Shown one piece after another: positions 1 through 7,407 of a stretch of 33,982 nucleotides of DNA; within the stretch, counting starts at the first letter, position 1, and each line of letters opens with the position of its first letter. Made by a program: the position numbers and the translations under genes. The notes below the pieces were generated by a model, which was not told where the DNA came from, did not search any database, and was given only the letters and a program-made list of their open reading frames with translations. The stretch is from Desulfomicrobiaceae bacterium. Lineage in GTDB: Bacteria > Desulfobacterota > Desulfovibrionia > Desulfovibrionales > Desulfomicrobiaceae. The DNA is taken from assembly GCA_003530935.1 (NCBI GenBank), contig DPEO01000045.1, forward strand, positions 1 to 33,982. Reading direction: 5' to 3'.

Positions 1-47
1 CATATGCTTGGCTAGAAGGTGTTCCCCACGGAGACGCCAAGCATATG
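1..47. repeat. 12-bp inverted repeat at the fadL 3' end
   Basis: Bases 1-12 (CATATGCTTGGC) are the exact reverse complement of bases 36-47, with a 23-bp spacer. The left arm lies just beyond the fadL stop codon (12-14, sharing one base) and the right arm is inside its last codons. On the minus strand this would form a stem-loop around the end of fadL. Any T-tract would lie outside the window, so a terminator cannot be confirmed. Because it sits at the very edge of the window, it could also be a fold-back artefact of assembly. Confidence 0.5.
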
Positions 48-1293
48 GGCGTGCCCATCGTCGATTTCCCCTTCCAGCACACCGTCTTTGAGGCGGGCAT
101 CGATATCGCGGTCCATGATCATCAGATAGGTGTAGTTGAGATCCACAGTCCAGTTGTCCCAGTGGAATCCCAAGCCACCATTGAAGAGGTGGCGGTCATT
201 GGCCGGGACCATGTAGTCGATGCTGTCGTCCGGCACCGGGGACTCGTCGTACACGTAGCCCAAACGCACATCCATCCAGGGGAGCAGGGCATATTCCAGC
301 CCCACGTTGAAGCGCCACGTGTCGTTCCAGTCCTTGATGGAGGAAGTCTGCGTCTTGCCTCCCGGGATGACGGCGTCCGCATAGTTTACGGTCAACGCGT
401 CGTATTTGCTCCACCACGTGTACACGAATCCGGCTTCGATGCTGAGCTTTTCCCACGGGTAGATGGCAAGGCCAAAAGCCAAGGAATCGGGCAAGGTAAT
501 CGTTCCCCAGGCCCTCGAATCCCGAAGCCAGGCGTCGAGAGTGGGACTGACGCTCGCCGCGGCGGCATACCCGGCGGAACGGGTAAAATCCGCATCGCCG
601 CGAACCTTCATGGTCACCGGGCTGCGGTAGGTCAGTCCCAGGCGGGCGTAGGGGCAAGGCCGGTAATGGATGCCGGCATTGAAGCCGTAACCCATGCCGT
701 CGGCATCGAGCTTCAAATTGTTGTCTCCTGCCGGGATCGACGACGAGATGGCCCCATTGGCGATCTTCTGTTGCTTGGTGAATGCGAGGTAGGTGGCGTC
801 CAGACCAAAGGCCGCGGACCATTTTTCCGAGATCTGATAGGCCAGCACCGGGGTCACGGACACCGACTTGATGATGGCCTCGTAGGAGTTGTAGCGGCCA
901 GGCCAGTCTTCATCCAACACCGAGCCCAGGCCGAAGCGGGAGAAGGCCCCTACGCCGAGGCTCAGGCGGTCATTGAGCTTGGCTGTGGCGTAGAAATGCG
1001 GCGGAACCCACAAGGCGTTCTCGTCCGAGGTGGTCCATTGGGTTATTGGTGCGCACATCCACCACAGGATGGATGAAGGTGACACCGCCCAGCACCCGGA
1101 TGCCGTCCAGTTGGGTGATGCCCGCAGGATTGCTGGCAATGGCCGAAGGATCATCGCCCCGACCCACAGTGGCCCCGCCCAAGGCATTGCCCCGGGCACT
1201 CCATTCATAGATCCCAAACCCCGCCGCCGCACCGCTTTGCGCGGCCAGCAGCACCAAGGCACACGCCATGAGCATCGCCCGCAATCGCTGCAT
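12..1293 (-). pseudogene. fadL: FadL/OmpP1/TodX-family outer-membrane channel, frameshifted
   Basis: This encodes a FadL-type beta-barrel that would carry long-chain fatty acids or other hydrophobic compounds across the outer membrane. The start at 1293 has GGAGGAGG 5 nt upstream and encodes a signal peptide (MQRLRAMLMACALVLLAAQS), followed by the family's N-terminal hatch motif GDDPSAIASNPAG. The reading frame is lost at about 1035-1055. Family-like sequence (DENALWVPPHFYATAKLNDR, then RFGLG and WPGRYNSY) continues in another frame to a C-terminal Phe, the usual last residue of barrel proteins. Removing one base restores a protein of about 427 residues. The gene is divergent from a TetR regulator, a common arrangement for fatty-acid-responsive genes. 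The identity is clear; whether the break is real or a sequencing error is not. Confidence 0.8.
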
Positions 1294-1344
1294 ACTGTCC
1301 TCCTCCACAAAGATATTGAGCTTTCACTCAAAAAGTAGCGCGGG

Positions 1345-1425
1345 CGTATAGATGAAGTCTTGCTTTGTCAATGAAAATATATCGAAAGATCCTGAATTGA
1401 CAACCGGCTTCCCGCCGCGACAACA
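1345..1425. promoter_or_regulatory. Candidate divergent fadL/tetR promoter pair and operator
   Basis: The fadL-tetR gap holds a perfect inverted repeat, TTGTCAAT at 1365-1372 and ATTGACAA at 1396-1403, 39 bp overall. Each arm contains a TTGACA -35 hexamer pointing outward. For fadL (minus strand) the -35 is 1366-1371 and a TATACG -10 is 1345-1350, with a 15-bp spacer. For tetR the -35 is 1397-1402 with a weak -10 near 1421-1426. The symmetry may simply reflect paired -35 boxes, or it may also be the TetR operator. The hexamers are seen directly; their function is inferred. Confidence 0.4.
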
Positions 1426-1485
1426 TTGAGCGCACACGCAATATGACGCCTCGACGGCCGCAGTGAAAAGCGCTATGTGTTTGGC

Positions 1486-2112
1486 ATGGACAACAAAGAA
1501 CGCATTCTCCACGCTGCCCGCGAACTTTTTGGCACCCTCGGCTTTGCCGACACCACCTACAAGCGCATCGCCCAGCATCTGGGCATTGCCGAAGGGCTCA
1601 TCGCCCATTACTTCGGCAACAAAGACAACCTGTTCGTCGCGGTGCAGACCCGCATTCTCCAAGACTTGAGCGAGCGCATGGCCGAAGGCGAGTTCTACGC
1701 CCACCACGGCCTCTCCATGCTCCTCAACCAGGCCAAGGCCCTCTTGCGCGCCTCACAAGACCCGCAAAGCGGCTGCCGTGCACTCCTGCGCTGTTCTCCG
1801 CTTTTTTCCCTCGAGCACCAAAGCCCGGACGAACGCCTCCTTGCCTGCTGCCAAGCCATGATCCAGCGCGTGCTCACCGCCATCGCCCGCGGCCAAGAAG
1901 ACGGCAGCATCCGCCGCACCCTGGAGCCCACACTGGCCGCCAGCGTATTTTTCGCCACGGTATTCGGAGCGATCCGCGCCCGGTTGCTCACCCCTGCCCA
2001 CGGCATCCTCGGCATCGAACCCGGAGATGGCTTCTACGCCGAGATCCTCACCATCCTTGAGCGCTATTTTTCCGCGTCATCTTCGTCCGAACGCGACGGG
2101 GCCATGAGATAG
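1486..2112 (+). CDS. TetR/AcrR-family transcriptional regulator
   Basis: A 208-residue one-component repressor-type protein. The N-terminus (MDNKERILHAARELFGTLGF, then TTYKRIAQHLGIAEGLIAHYFGNKDNL) is a textbook TetR helix-turn-helix, with the recognition helix ending in the HYFGNKDNL motif. The remaining ~150 residues are a helical ligand-binding and dimerisation domain whose ligand cannot be read from sequence. ATG 1486 was preferred because it opens directly on the HTH helix; an in-frame GTG at 1477 would add three residues. Neither has a good Shine-Dalgarno. It is divergent from the FadL-type gene, so control of that gene by a fatty acyl effector is a reasonable guess. Its 3' end overlaps a possible small antisense gene (2064-2162). 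Confidence 0.85.
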   Translation: MDNKERILHAARELFGTLGFADTTYKRIAQHLGIAEGLIAHYFGNKDNLFVAVQTRILQDLSERMAEGEFYAHHGLSMLLNQAKALLRASQDPQSGCRALLRCSPLFSLEHQSPDERLLACCQAMIQRVLTAIARGQEDGSIRRTLEPTLAASVFFATVFGAIRARLLTPAHGILGIEPGDGFYAEILTILERYFSASSSSERDGAMR

Positions 2113-2162
2113 GCCACAGCGCATCCCAAGGCAAAACCCGCAAGAGTCAACCACCAAACCAC
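2064..2162 (-). CDS. Possible 32-residue single-pass membrane peptide after lptG
   Basis: Directly after lptG the sequence TAGTG lets a GTG start (2162-2160) overlap the lptG stop, with GGAGG 5 nt upstream inside the lptG 3' end. The frame encodes a hydrophobic stretch (VVWWLTLAGFALGCAVAYLM) followed by an acidic tail ending in DEDDAEK. This looks like one membrane helix with a cytoplasmic tail. Its last ~49 bp run antisense to the tetR 3' end. The start arrangement copies that of lptF, which supports translational coupling. It is very short and I recognise no family, so it could be chance. Confidence 0.35.
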   Translation of the reverse strand: MVWWLTLAGFALGCAVAYLMAPSRSDEDDAEK

Positions 2163-3235
2163 TACCCCCTCCACAAACGCCGGGCCGCGGCTGCAACCAG
2201 GACCAACGCCGCCACCAAGGCATTGGCCGCCCAGGCCCCCACCAGGGGTGGCACCAGGCCTTGCTGACCGGCAGAAGAAAAGATCACGAACAGTCCATAG
2301 TAGCCAAAAGACGCCACCAAGCCCAAAGCCACCACCGCATAGGGAGAACGCACCGCCCCAGCCACCGCCAGAGCCACCATGGCCATGACCGGGATCGCCA
2401 CGGATTGGGCGAGTTTCATATGCCACGCGGTCTCCAGGCGTTCCACACCGGCCCCACTTTGGCGCAGCCGCTCGATCTCCTCGCCCAAACGCCACAAGGA
2501 CACGGACTCCAAACTAGCCTTGGGATCCATGGTCACAAAGCTCTGTGGGTCCATGGCAAGGGGAAGCGTCATGGTCTCCCGGTGGGTTTCAGTCAAGCGG
2601 CTCACGTCCACTTCCCGAACCCCGGAGAGCCGCCACGCCCCAGGCTGCGCATCCGCAGCAGCGGCATCCACGATGCGTTGGGGGTGCCCGGCTGCATCCA
2701 TCAGGTAGACCCGCACACCTTCGCCCCTGCGGGTGACCGGGAAAAGCCGTTGCACCCACACCACGGACTGGTTTTCCCGAAACCAGACGTCCGCAAGAGA
2801 ACGCTGCTCGAGATTGCGCCCCCGCACCTCCTCGTTCCAAATGCGTTCCGCCAAACCATGCCCCACCACGCCAATTCCTTGGGAAAGCAGGAAGTGCCCG
2901 ACGGCCAAGCACATGGCATAGACGAGAAATACCCGCTCCCAGCTCCACGGAGAAACCGCTGCAGCGCGCAAGGCAATGAGCTCCCGCGCCCGGCCCATGA
3001 GGGCCATCTGCACCCCCACGGCCACGACAACAGCGCCGGGAAAGATCTGGGCCAGGATGAACGGCGAGCGGTACAGCACGTAGAGCCCCAAAAATCGCAA
3101 GGGGACCCCGGCCTCCAAGAAATTGTCCAGGCGGTCGAAGACCTCCACAAAGAGGTAGACCCCCAGGCCGATACCCAACACCAAGGCCAGCAAGAAGAGG
3201 TTGCGGCGCACGAGAAGCTGCGCCAGCACAGTCAT
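2162..3235 (-). CDS. lptG: LPS export ABC transporter permease LptG (YjgP/YjgQ family)
   Basis: A 357-residue inner-membrane permease of the Lpt bridge, which with LptF and the LptB ATPase extracts lipopolysaccharide from the inner membrane and feeds it to the periplasmic bridge. The N-terminus MTVLAQLLVRRNLFLLALVL is the family's first transmembrane helix. Next come more hydrophobic segments including PFILAQIFPGAVVVAVGV and the conserved cytoplasmic MGRARELIALRAAAVSP. A periplasmic beta-jellyroll (about residues 120-250) follows, then three C-terminal helices. The start at 3235 overlaps the lptF stop by 4 bp (ATGA), so the pair is translationally coupled. No lptB, lptA or lptC is in the window. 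LptG rather than LptF is assigned from its downstream position. Confidence 0.9.
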   Translation of the reverse strand: MTVLAQLLVRRNLFLLALVLGIGLGVYLFVEVFDRLDNFLEAGVPLRFLGLYVLYRSPFILAQIFPGAVVVAVGVQMALMGRARELIALRAAAVSPWSWERVFLVYAMCLAVGHFLLSQGIGVVGHGLAERIWNEEVRGRNLEQRSLADVWFRENQSVVWVQRLFPVTRRGEGVRVYLMDAAGHPQRIVDAAAADAQPGAWRLSGVREVDVSRLTETHRETMTLPLAMDPQSFVTMDPKASLESVSLWRLGEEIERLRQSGAGVERLETAWHMKLAQSVAIPVMAMVALAVAGAVRSPYAVVALGLVASFGYYGLFVIFSSAGQQGLVPPLVGAWAANALVAALVLVAAAARRLWRG

Positions 3236-4371
3236 GCCGCCCTCCCAGCGCGACGCCACGTCACAGTGATCCAACGCTCCGTGGCCGCAGCCCGAAGCAG
3301 CAACGCGGCAACCACGGCAAAAAGGACACTGGGGGACCACACGCCAACGCCCGGAGCAAGGACCCCGCCTTCGGCCAAAGACATGCCAGCAGAAAGCAGG
3401 ACATAGTAGAGGAAAAAGACACCCATGCCCACCACCAATCCCCACTGACGGCTGATGCCCGAAAAGACCAGGGCTACAGCCAGCATGGTGAGGCCCAAAA
3501 GGAGGCACGCTCCGGCCAAGGCGGGACGCTTGTGCACCTCGATGGCCACCCGACGCGCCAAGTTGGCATCCTCGAGGCTATGGCGCTGGCGGTACAGCTG
3601 CCATAACTCCATCCATCCCATCTCCTTGGGCGACACTTCCCCCAGCCGAACTCCGGAAAGCACCCCCGAAAGGTCCAACGACACCACGTAATGGGCAAAA
3701 CGCACCCGGGAAATACCAGACGCCCCTTCCCGCACCATGGCCCCACGTTCCAGGGCCACCACCAGGCGGCCGGCGGACCGATCCACGGCGAGGCGACCTT
3801 GCGGGGCGGTGATGGTGAGCGCCTCGGCCTTGGAGGCGTCGTGCACGAAGACATCGGCCAGCTGGCCTCCAGAGGGACTCACTTCCCGGGCATACATCGT
3901 GATCCCCGGCCCCACTTGAGTAAAGACCCCAGGCTGAATGCGGACCATGGTCTGCTGCCGCGCCAGCTCCATGATGGTGTTTCGAAACCGCTCCATCCCC
4001 CAGGCCACGCCCCAAAATCCCGCCCATACGGTGATCGCCGCACCCACCAAGCAGACCACGAGGCTTGGAGTCACCAGCGGGCCGATGCCCACGCCTGCAG
4101 CCCGCAACGCGACGATCTCCCGGTCCGTGCCCATGCGGGTCACGGTCAAATACACGGCGAGCATGGTGGCAGCAGGAACGAGCACGGTGAGAAAAAACGG
4201 CGTCAAATAGAAAAAAAGGCGCAGCATGTGCATGGCGCCCACGCCCTGCACCAAAAAGAGCTCCCGCAATTGGAGCATGCGACCAAGGGTGATAAGCCCC
4301 AGGAGCGCCGCAGCAGTCAGGCCGGCTGCCACGAGCATTTCCTGGATCATGACCCGGGTGAGGATCCGCAC
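3232..4371 (-). CDS. lptF: LPS export ABC transporter permease LptF (YjgP/YjgQ family)
   Basis: A 379-residue partner of LptG. The start chosen is GTG at 4371, overlapping the preceding stop as TAGTG with a GGCGGGA purine stretch upstream; it gives VRILTRVMIQEMLVAAGLTA, the usual family N-terminus. A TTG at 4392 would add seven residues. Hydrophobic segments near the N-terminus include TPFFLTVLVPAATMLAVYLT. The cytoplasmic loop motif MGTDREIVALRAAGVG matches the permease coupling loop. A periplasmic domain covers about residues 125-255, and three membrane helices close the protein. It is co-directional with comEC and the small gene before it, and coupled to lptG. Confidence 0.9.
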   Translation of the reverse strand: MRILTRVMIQEMLVAAGLTAAALLGLITLGRMLQLRELFLVQGVGAMHMLRLFFYLTPFFLTVLVPAATMLAVYLTVTRMGTDREIVALRAAGVGIGPLVTPSLVVCLVGAAITVWAGFWGVAWGMERFRNTIMELARQQTMVRIQPGVFTQVGPGITMYAREVSPSGGQLADVFVHDASKAEALTITAPQGRLAVDRSAGRLVVALERGAMVREGASGISRVRFAHYVVSLDLSGVLSGVRLGEVSPKEMGWMELWQLYRQRHSLEDANLARRVAIEVHKRPALAGACLLLGLTMLAVALVFSGISRQWGLVVGMGVFFLYYVLLSAGMSLAEGGVLAPGVGVWSPSVLFAVVAALLLRAAATERWITVTWRRAGRAA

Positions 4372-4565
4372 TACTGCACTTCCCGCCGGCAAGCGATCTG
4401 ATCCTGATAAATATCAGCGAGCTTCTGCTCTTCCATAGGAGAAAGGTTGAAGCGCATCCCTGCCTCAGTCACCAAGGTGGCCAGGTCCTTGCCGTCTTTG
4501 CGGCATTCTTCGATCCAGGCCACGGCCTGGCGCAAATTTTGATCCGTGGGCATGATAGTGCTCAT
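4371..4565 (-). CDS. Small soluble protein (64 aa) with its own start inside the comEC frame
   Basis: ATG at 4565 is preceded by GGGAGG 6 nt upstream, a strong ribosome binding site. It opens a 64-residue protein rich in charged residues (QAVAWIEECRKDGKDLATLV, then MRFNLSPMEEQKLADIYQ) with no membrane segment or signal peptide. It appears helical, and the SPMEEQKLADIY part resembles a short C-terminal helical motif; I cannot name a family. The frame is continuous with the upstream comEC open frame, with no stop between them. It may therefore be made separately, as a ComEC tail, or both. The next gene, lptF, starts on its stop codon. An independent gene is the more likely reading, because a dedicated Shine-Dalgarno would be unneeded for a domain. 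Confidence 0.65.
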   Translation of the reverse strand: MSTIMPTDQNLRQAVAWIEECRKDGKDLATLVTEAGMRFNLSPMEEQKLADIYQDQIACRREVQ

Positions 4566-6956
4566 GATATCCTCCCAAAACGAGTACGGACGCCGTGCCC
4601 AGCGGACTTGCGGGGCAGAGTCCGGTGTTTTCCACGTGAAGCGGACCGCCCCGTGCTGGGCCGTGGTCCAAAGTGCCACATTGTGGCTGGCAAGCCAATG
4701 GCGAACTTCCCGGTGGGGATGACCAAAACGGTTCCACGGCCCGCAAGCGGCCACGGCATGCATGGGGCGCACCTGGGCCCACACGTCAGGGTTCAAGGCG
4801 TCCCGAGACCCATGGTGCGGCAGCACGAGTACCTGGGCGGCCAAGGATTTTTCTTGTTCTGCCAGCTGTTCCCAGGCGGTCGCCGGGATATCCCCCGGAA
4901 GAATGGCCAGGCCCTGTCCCGCCCAGGTCACACGCAAGACTACACTCTGGGCATTATCCCATGGGCCGAAGGTACTGCCTGGCGGATGCAGCACTTCCAG
5001 CACCACTCCGGGCTCCACCTCCAGCCGCTGACCTGCGGCGAGCCTGTGCCTGGGGCCACCCCAACCGTCAAGGGCAAAGCGCAGTCGTCTGCCAGCAGCG
5101 CCGTCTCCCAGCGGCCCAGCCTCCCCCCACAACCCCACCCGCATGAGGGAAAGCACCGCCGGCATGCCGCCCAGATGGTCCGTATCGGCATGGGAAACCA
5201 GCGCTCCCCAGAGCACCGGCGGCCGCTGCTGCGTAAGCGCCGGCACCACTACCAGCCGCCCCACGTCGTACTTCGAGGTAAAAGCCCCGCCCGCATCCAC
5301 GAGCACCCGTTTTCCCAAGGGGGTTTCCAACACCACCGCCTGGCTGGATCCGGTATCGAGCACCGTAAGGGACATCCCTTGGGGAACAAAAGCACGTACC
5401 TCTGCCCACCCCAAGCTCAGGGCCATAAGCATCATGACGATACGACGGGCGTCGCGCGCCCATGGAAGCAGGAAGACGACGCCCAAGGCCAACCATCCCA
5501 TCCACGAAGGACGCGGCAGGGCGAACTCTTGCAGCCAGCCCCACGAATCCGCCCACGCCAAAGCATGCTCCAGACCGAGGACGCCCCAGCCGGAAAACTC
5601 CAGGGCCAGACGCCCCGCAGTCTCCATCCCGGGGACCAGAGCGAATCCCAACCCCACCATCGCCCACGGCATCACCCACAAGGAAAGCACCGGCAGCCAC
5701 AGGAGGTTCCACACCACCCCGACGCTGACGCCCCCAAACCAAAAAAGCTGAAGCGGCGCGGTCCCTATGGCCGCAGCAAGGCTTACCCCCGCCAGCCCCA
5801 AGAGCCAGCGCAGCAAGCGGGGAACCCGGCGTTTCTTCAAGTGTTGGTTGAAATGTCTTCCCAGCGGCACCAACATCACAATGGCGCTGACCGCGGCAAA
5901 GGAAAGCTGCGCGCTCGGCTCCAAGACCCATGCGGGAAAAAGGAGCTCAATGACGGCCACAGCGGCGAATACGGCGTCTTGGGGCCAAAAGCGGCGATAG
6001 CGCCACAACATGACGCCTGCCACGCACGCCATGATCCACGCCCGCACCAAGGATGGGCCTGCGCCGCCCAGCCATAGATAGGCCGCACTCCACGGAAGCC
6101 CGAAGGCCACGGCCAGCTGCGGCCGAGGCAAATACACCGCCAACCTTGGCCATAGGCGGATGGCCAAACTGGCAAGCCCCAAGCCCATACCCAAAACCAC
6201 GCCCACATGCAGCCCCGAAAGGGCAAGACTATGGGCCAACCCGGCCCGGCGCACCCGGTCCATGAGTAAAGGCGGCACGAAAAAACGCTCTCCACCCACC
6301 ACGGCAAGCAACATGCCGCGGGCCTTCTCAGGGCAAAGGGCGGAAAAACGCTCCAAGACCCGAAGGCGCAGGCTTCCCGGACCCCGCACCCAATGTACCG
6401 GAACCGCGCCTTGGCTGTAGGCCCGAAACCCCACGCCGCGCCGCAACCACCGCTCCTCCGCCCGGGGAAGGCCAAAATTGGCCCGGCCCCAAAGCGGCCG
6501 CAGGCGCAACCGGGCTGCAAACACCGACCCCGGGGCCACTAAATGCGGCGGATTGTCCCAGCTCCAGACCAGATTCGCCCCCAGAGGTCGAGGGCTTCCG
6601 TCTGCCCCCAGGGTCTCCACGTCGCCCACTACCAGCAGCATGCGCTCTCCGGGATAGCTTTGCGCGGAAAGGACGGTCCCCCGCACCGACATCGTGCGCG
6701 GCCACGAGGGGTCATGGGCATCCACGCAGGCGGGCGCAATGGGAAGCGTCCTCAGGGAAAGGAGAATGCCCAGGACGAGCCCCGCCGCCACATGAACGCG
6801 CCGTGGGGTGAGCACGAAGAGCACGACGGCGCAGGCCAGACTCGGCGCCGCCGCGTGCGGGACAAAAACCCCCACCACCCCGGCGAGCACCACCCATTGC
6901 CAGGGGAGAAGCGGGAGTAAAAAGGAAGCAAAATCCGGCTTTTTCCACTGTACCAT
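4371..6956 (-). CDS. comEC: ComEC/Rec2-type DNA uptake channel, frame fused to a small C-terminal protein
   Basis: ComEC is the inner-membrane channel that takes single-stranded DNA into the cytoplasm during natural transformation. The start at 6956 (MVQWKKPDF) has GGGAGG 6 nt upstream. After N-terminal helices and a soluble region (about residues 60-200), the Competence domain is seen as ALCPEKARGMLLAVVGGE and LAHSLALSGLHVGVVLGMGL with many membrane helices. The C-terminal metallo-beta-lactamase-like part has SHADTDHLGGM near residue 587 and LPHHGSRD near residue 712. A typical ComEC end (RRPYSFWE) is reached near 4570, but there is no stop codon there and the frame runs 64 more residues through the next small gene. 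Total open length is 861 residues. No pilus or dprA genes are nearby. Confidence 0.85.
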   Translation of the reverse strand: MVQWKKPDFASFLLPLLPWQWVVLAGVVGVFVPHAAAPSLACAVVLFVLTPRRVHVAAGLVLGILLSLRTLPIAPACVDAHDPSWPRTMSVRGTVLSAQSYPGERMLLVVGDVETLGADGSPRPLGANLVWSWDNPPHLVAPGSVFAARLRLRPLWGRANFGLPRAEERWLRRGVGFRAYSQGAVPVHWVRGPGSLRLRVLERFSALCPEKARGMLLAVVGGERFFVPPLLMDRVRRAGLAHSLALSGLHVGVVLGMGLGLASLAIRLWPRLAVYLPRPQLAVAFGLPWSAAYLWLGGAGPSLVRAWIMACVAGVMLWRYRRFWPQDAVFAAVAVIELLFPAWVLEPSAQLSFAAVSAIVMLVPLGRHFNQHLKKRRVPRLLRWLLGLAGVSLAAAIGTAPLQLFWFGGVSVGVVWNLLWLPVLSLWVMPWAMVGLGFALVPGMETAGRLALEFSGWGVLGLEHALAWADSWGWLQEFALPRPSWMGWLALGVVFLLPWARDARRIVMMLMALSLGWAEVRAFVPQGMSLTVLDTGSSQAVVLETPLGKRVLVDAGGAFTSKYDVGRLVVVPALTQQRPPVLWGALVSHADTDHLGGMPAVLSLMRVGLWGEAGPLGDGAAGRRLRFALDGWGGPRHRLAAGQRLEVEPGVVLEVLHPPGSTFGPWDNAQSVVLRVTWAGQGLAILPGDIPATAWEQLAEQEKSLAAQVLVLPHHGSRDALNPDVWAQVRPMHAVAACGPWNRFGHPHREVRHWLASHNVALWTTAQHGAVRFTWKTPDSAPQVRWARRPYSFWEDIMSTIMPTDQNLRQAVAWIEECRKDGKDLATLVTEAGMRFNLSPMEEQKLADIYQDQIACRREVQ

Positions 6957-7017
6957 CCATTGCCTCCCGGCCGCTGCTCGGTTAGGAGTTGGCCTATCTT
7001 TGCCCCAAGGAGGTCCC

Positions 7018-7407
7018 ATGGATTCCTACTCCGTACTCTTGGTGGACGACGAGCCGGATTTTTTGCGCACCATCGTCAAGCGCCTCACCAAACGCGGTAT
7101 CCAGGCCACGAGCGCCACCAATGGTGAAGAGGCCCTCGCCATGCTTGCCCAAGAGCCCCGGGACGTGGTGGTCTTGGACGTGAAGATGCCGGGCATGGAT
7201 GGGCTGAACGTCCTTCGCCGCATCAAGGCCGCCTGGCCAGACACAGAAGTCATCATGCTCACCGGGCATGCCAGCATCGAAACCGCCATGGAAGGAATGG
7301 CCAGCGGCGCCATGGACTATCTCATGAAACCCGCGGACCTGGAAGATCTTATCGACAAGCTCGAAGACGCGGTGCGAAAAAAACGCCTGCGCAGCCATCG
7401 GCCATGA
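7018..7407 (+). CDS. Single-domain response regulator (CheY-like receiver)
   Basis: A 129-residue stand-alone receiver. All key residues are present: the acidic pocket (VDDEPD, Asp10-Asp11), phospho-acceptor Asp54 in VVVLDVKMPGMDG, switch Thr82 in IMLTGH and Lys104 in YLMKPAD. There is no output domain, so it must act through a partner protein. The start at 7018 has a perfect AAGGAGGT 4 nt upstream (7007-7014), so high expression is expected. Its stop overlaps the next gene's ATG by 4 bp, coupling it to the 1013-residue membrane protein. No histidine kinase gene is in the window. It is divergent from comEC with only ~60 bp between starts. Confidence 0.92.
   Translation: MDSYSVLLVDDEPDFLRTIVKRLTKRGIQATSATNGEEALAMLAQEPRDVVVLDVKMPGMDGLNVLRRIKAAWPDTEVIMLTGHASIETAMEGMASGAMDYLMKPADLEDLIDKLEDAVRKKRLRSHRP

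Noticed and set aside
6983..7005. TGGCCTATCTTTGC before the receiver gene as a sigma-54 promoter
   Set aside because: The GG and GC elements are one base too close, and the -24 element is a poor match.
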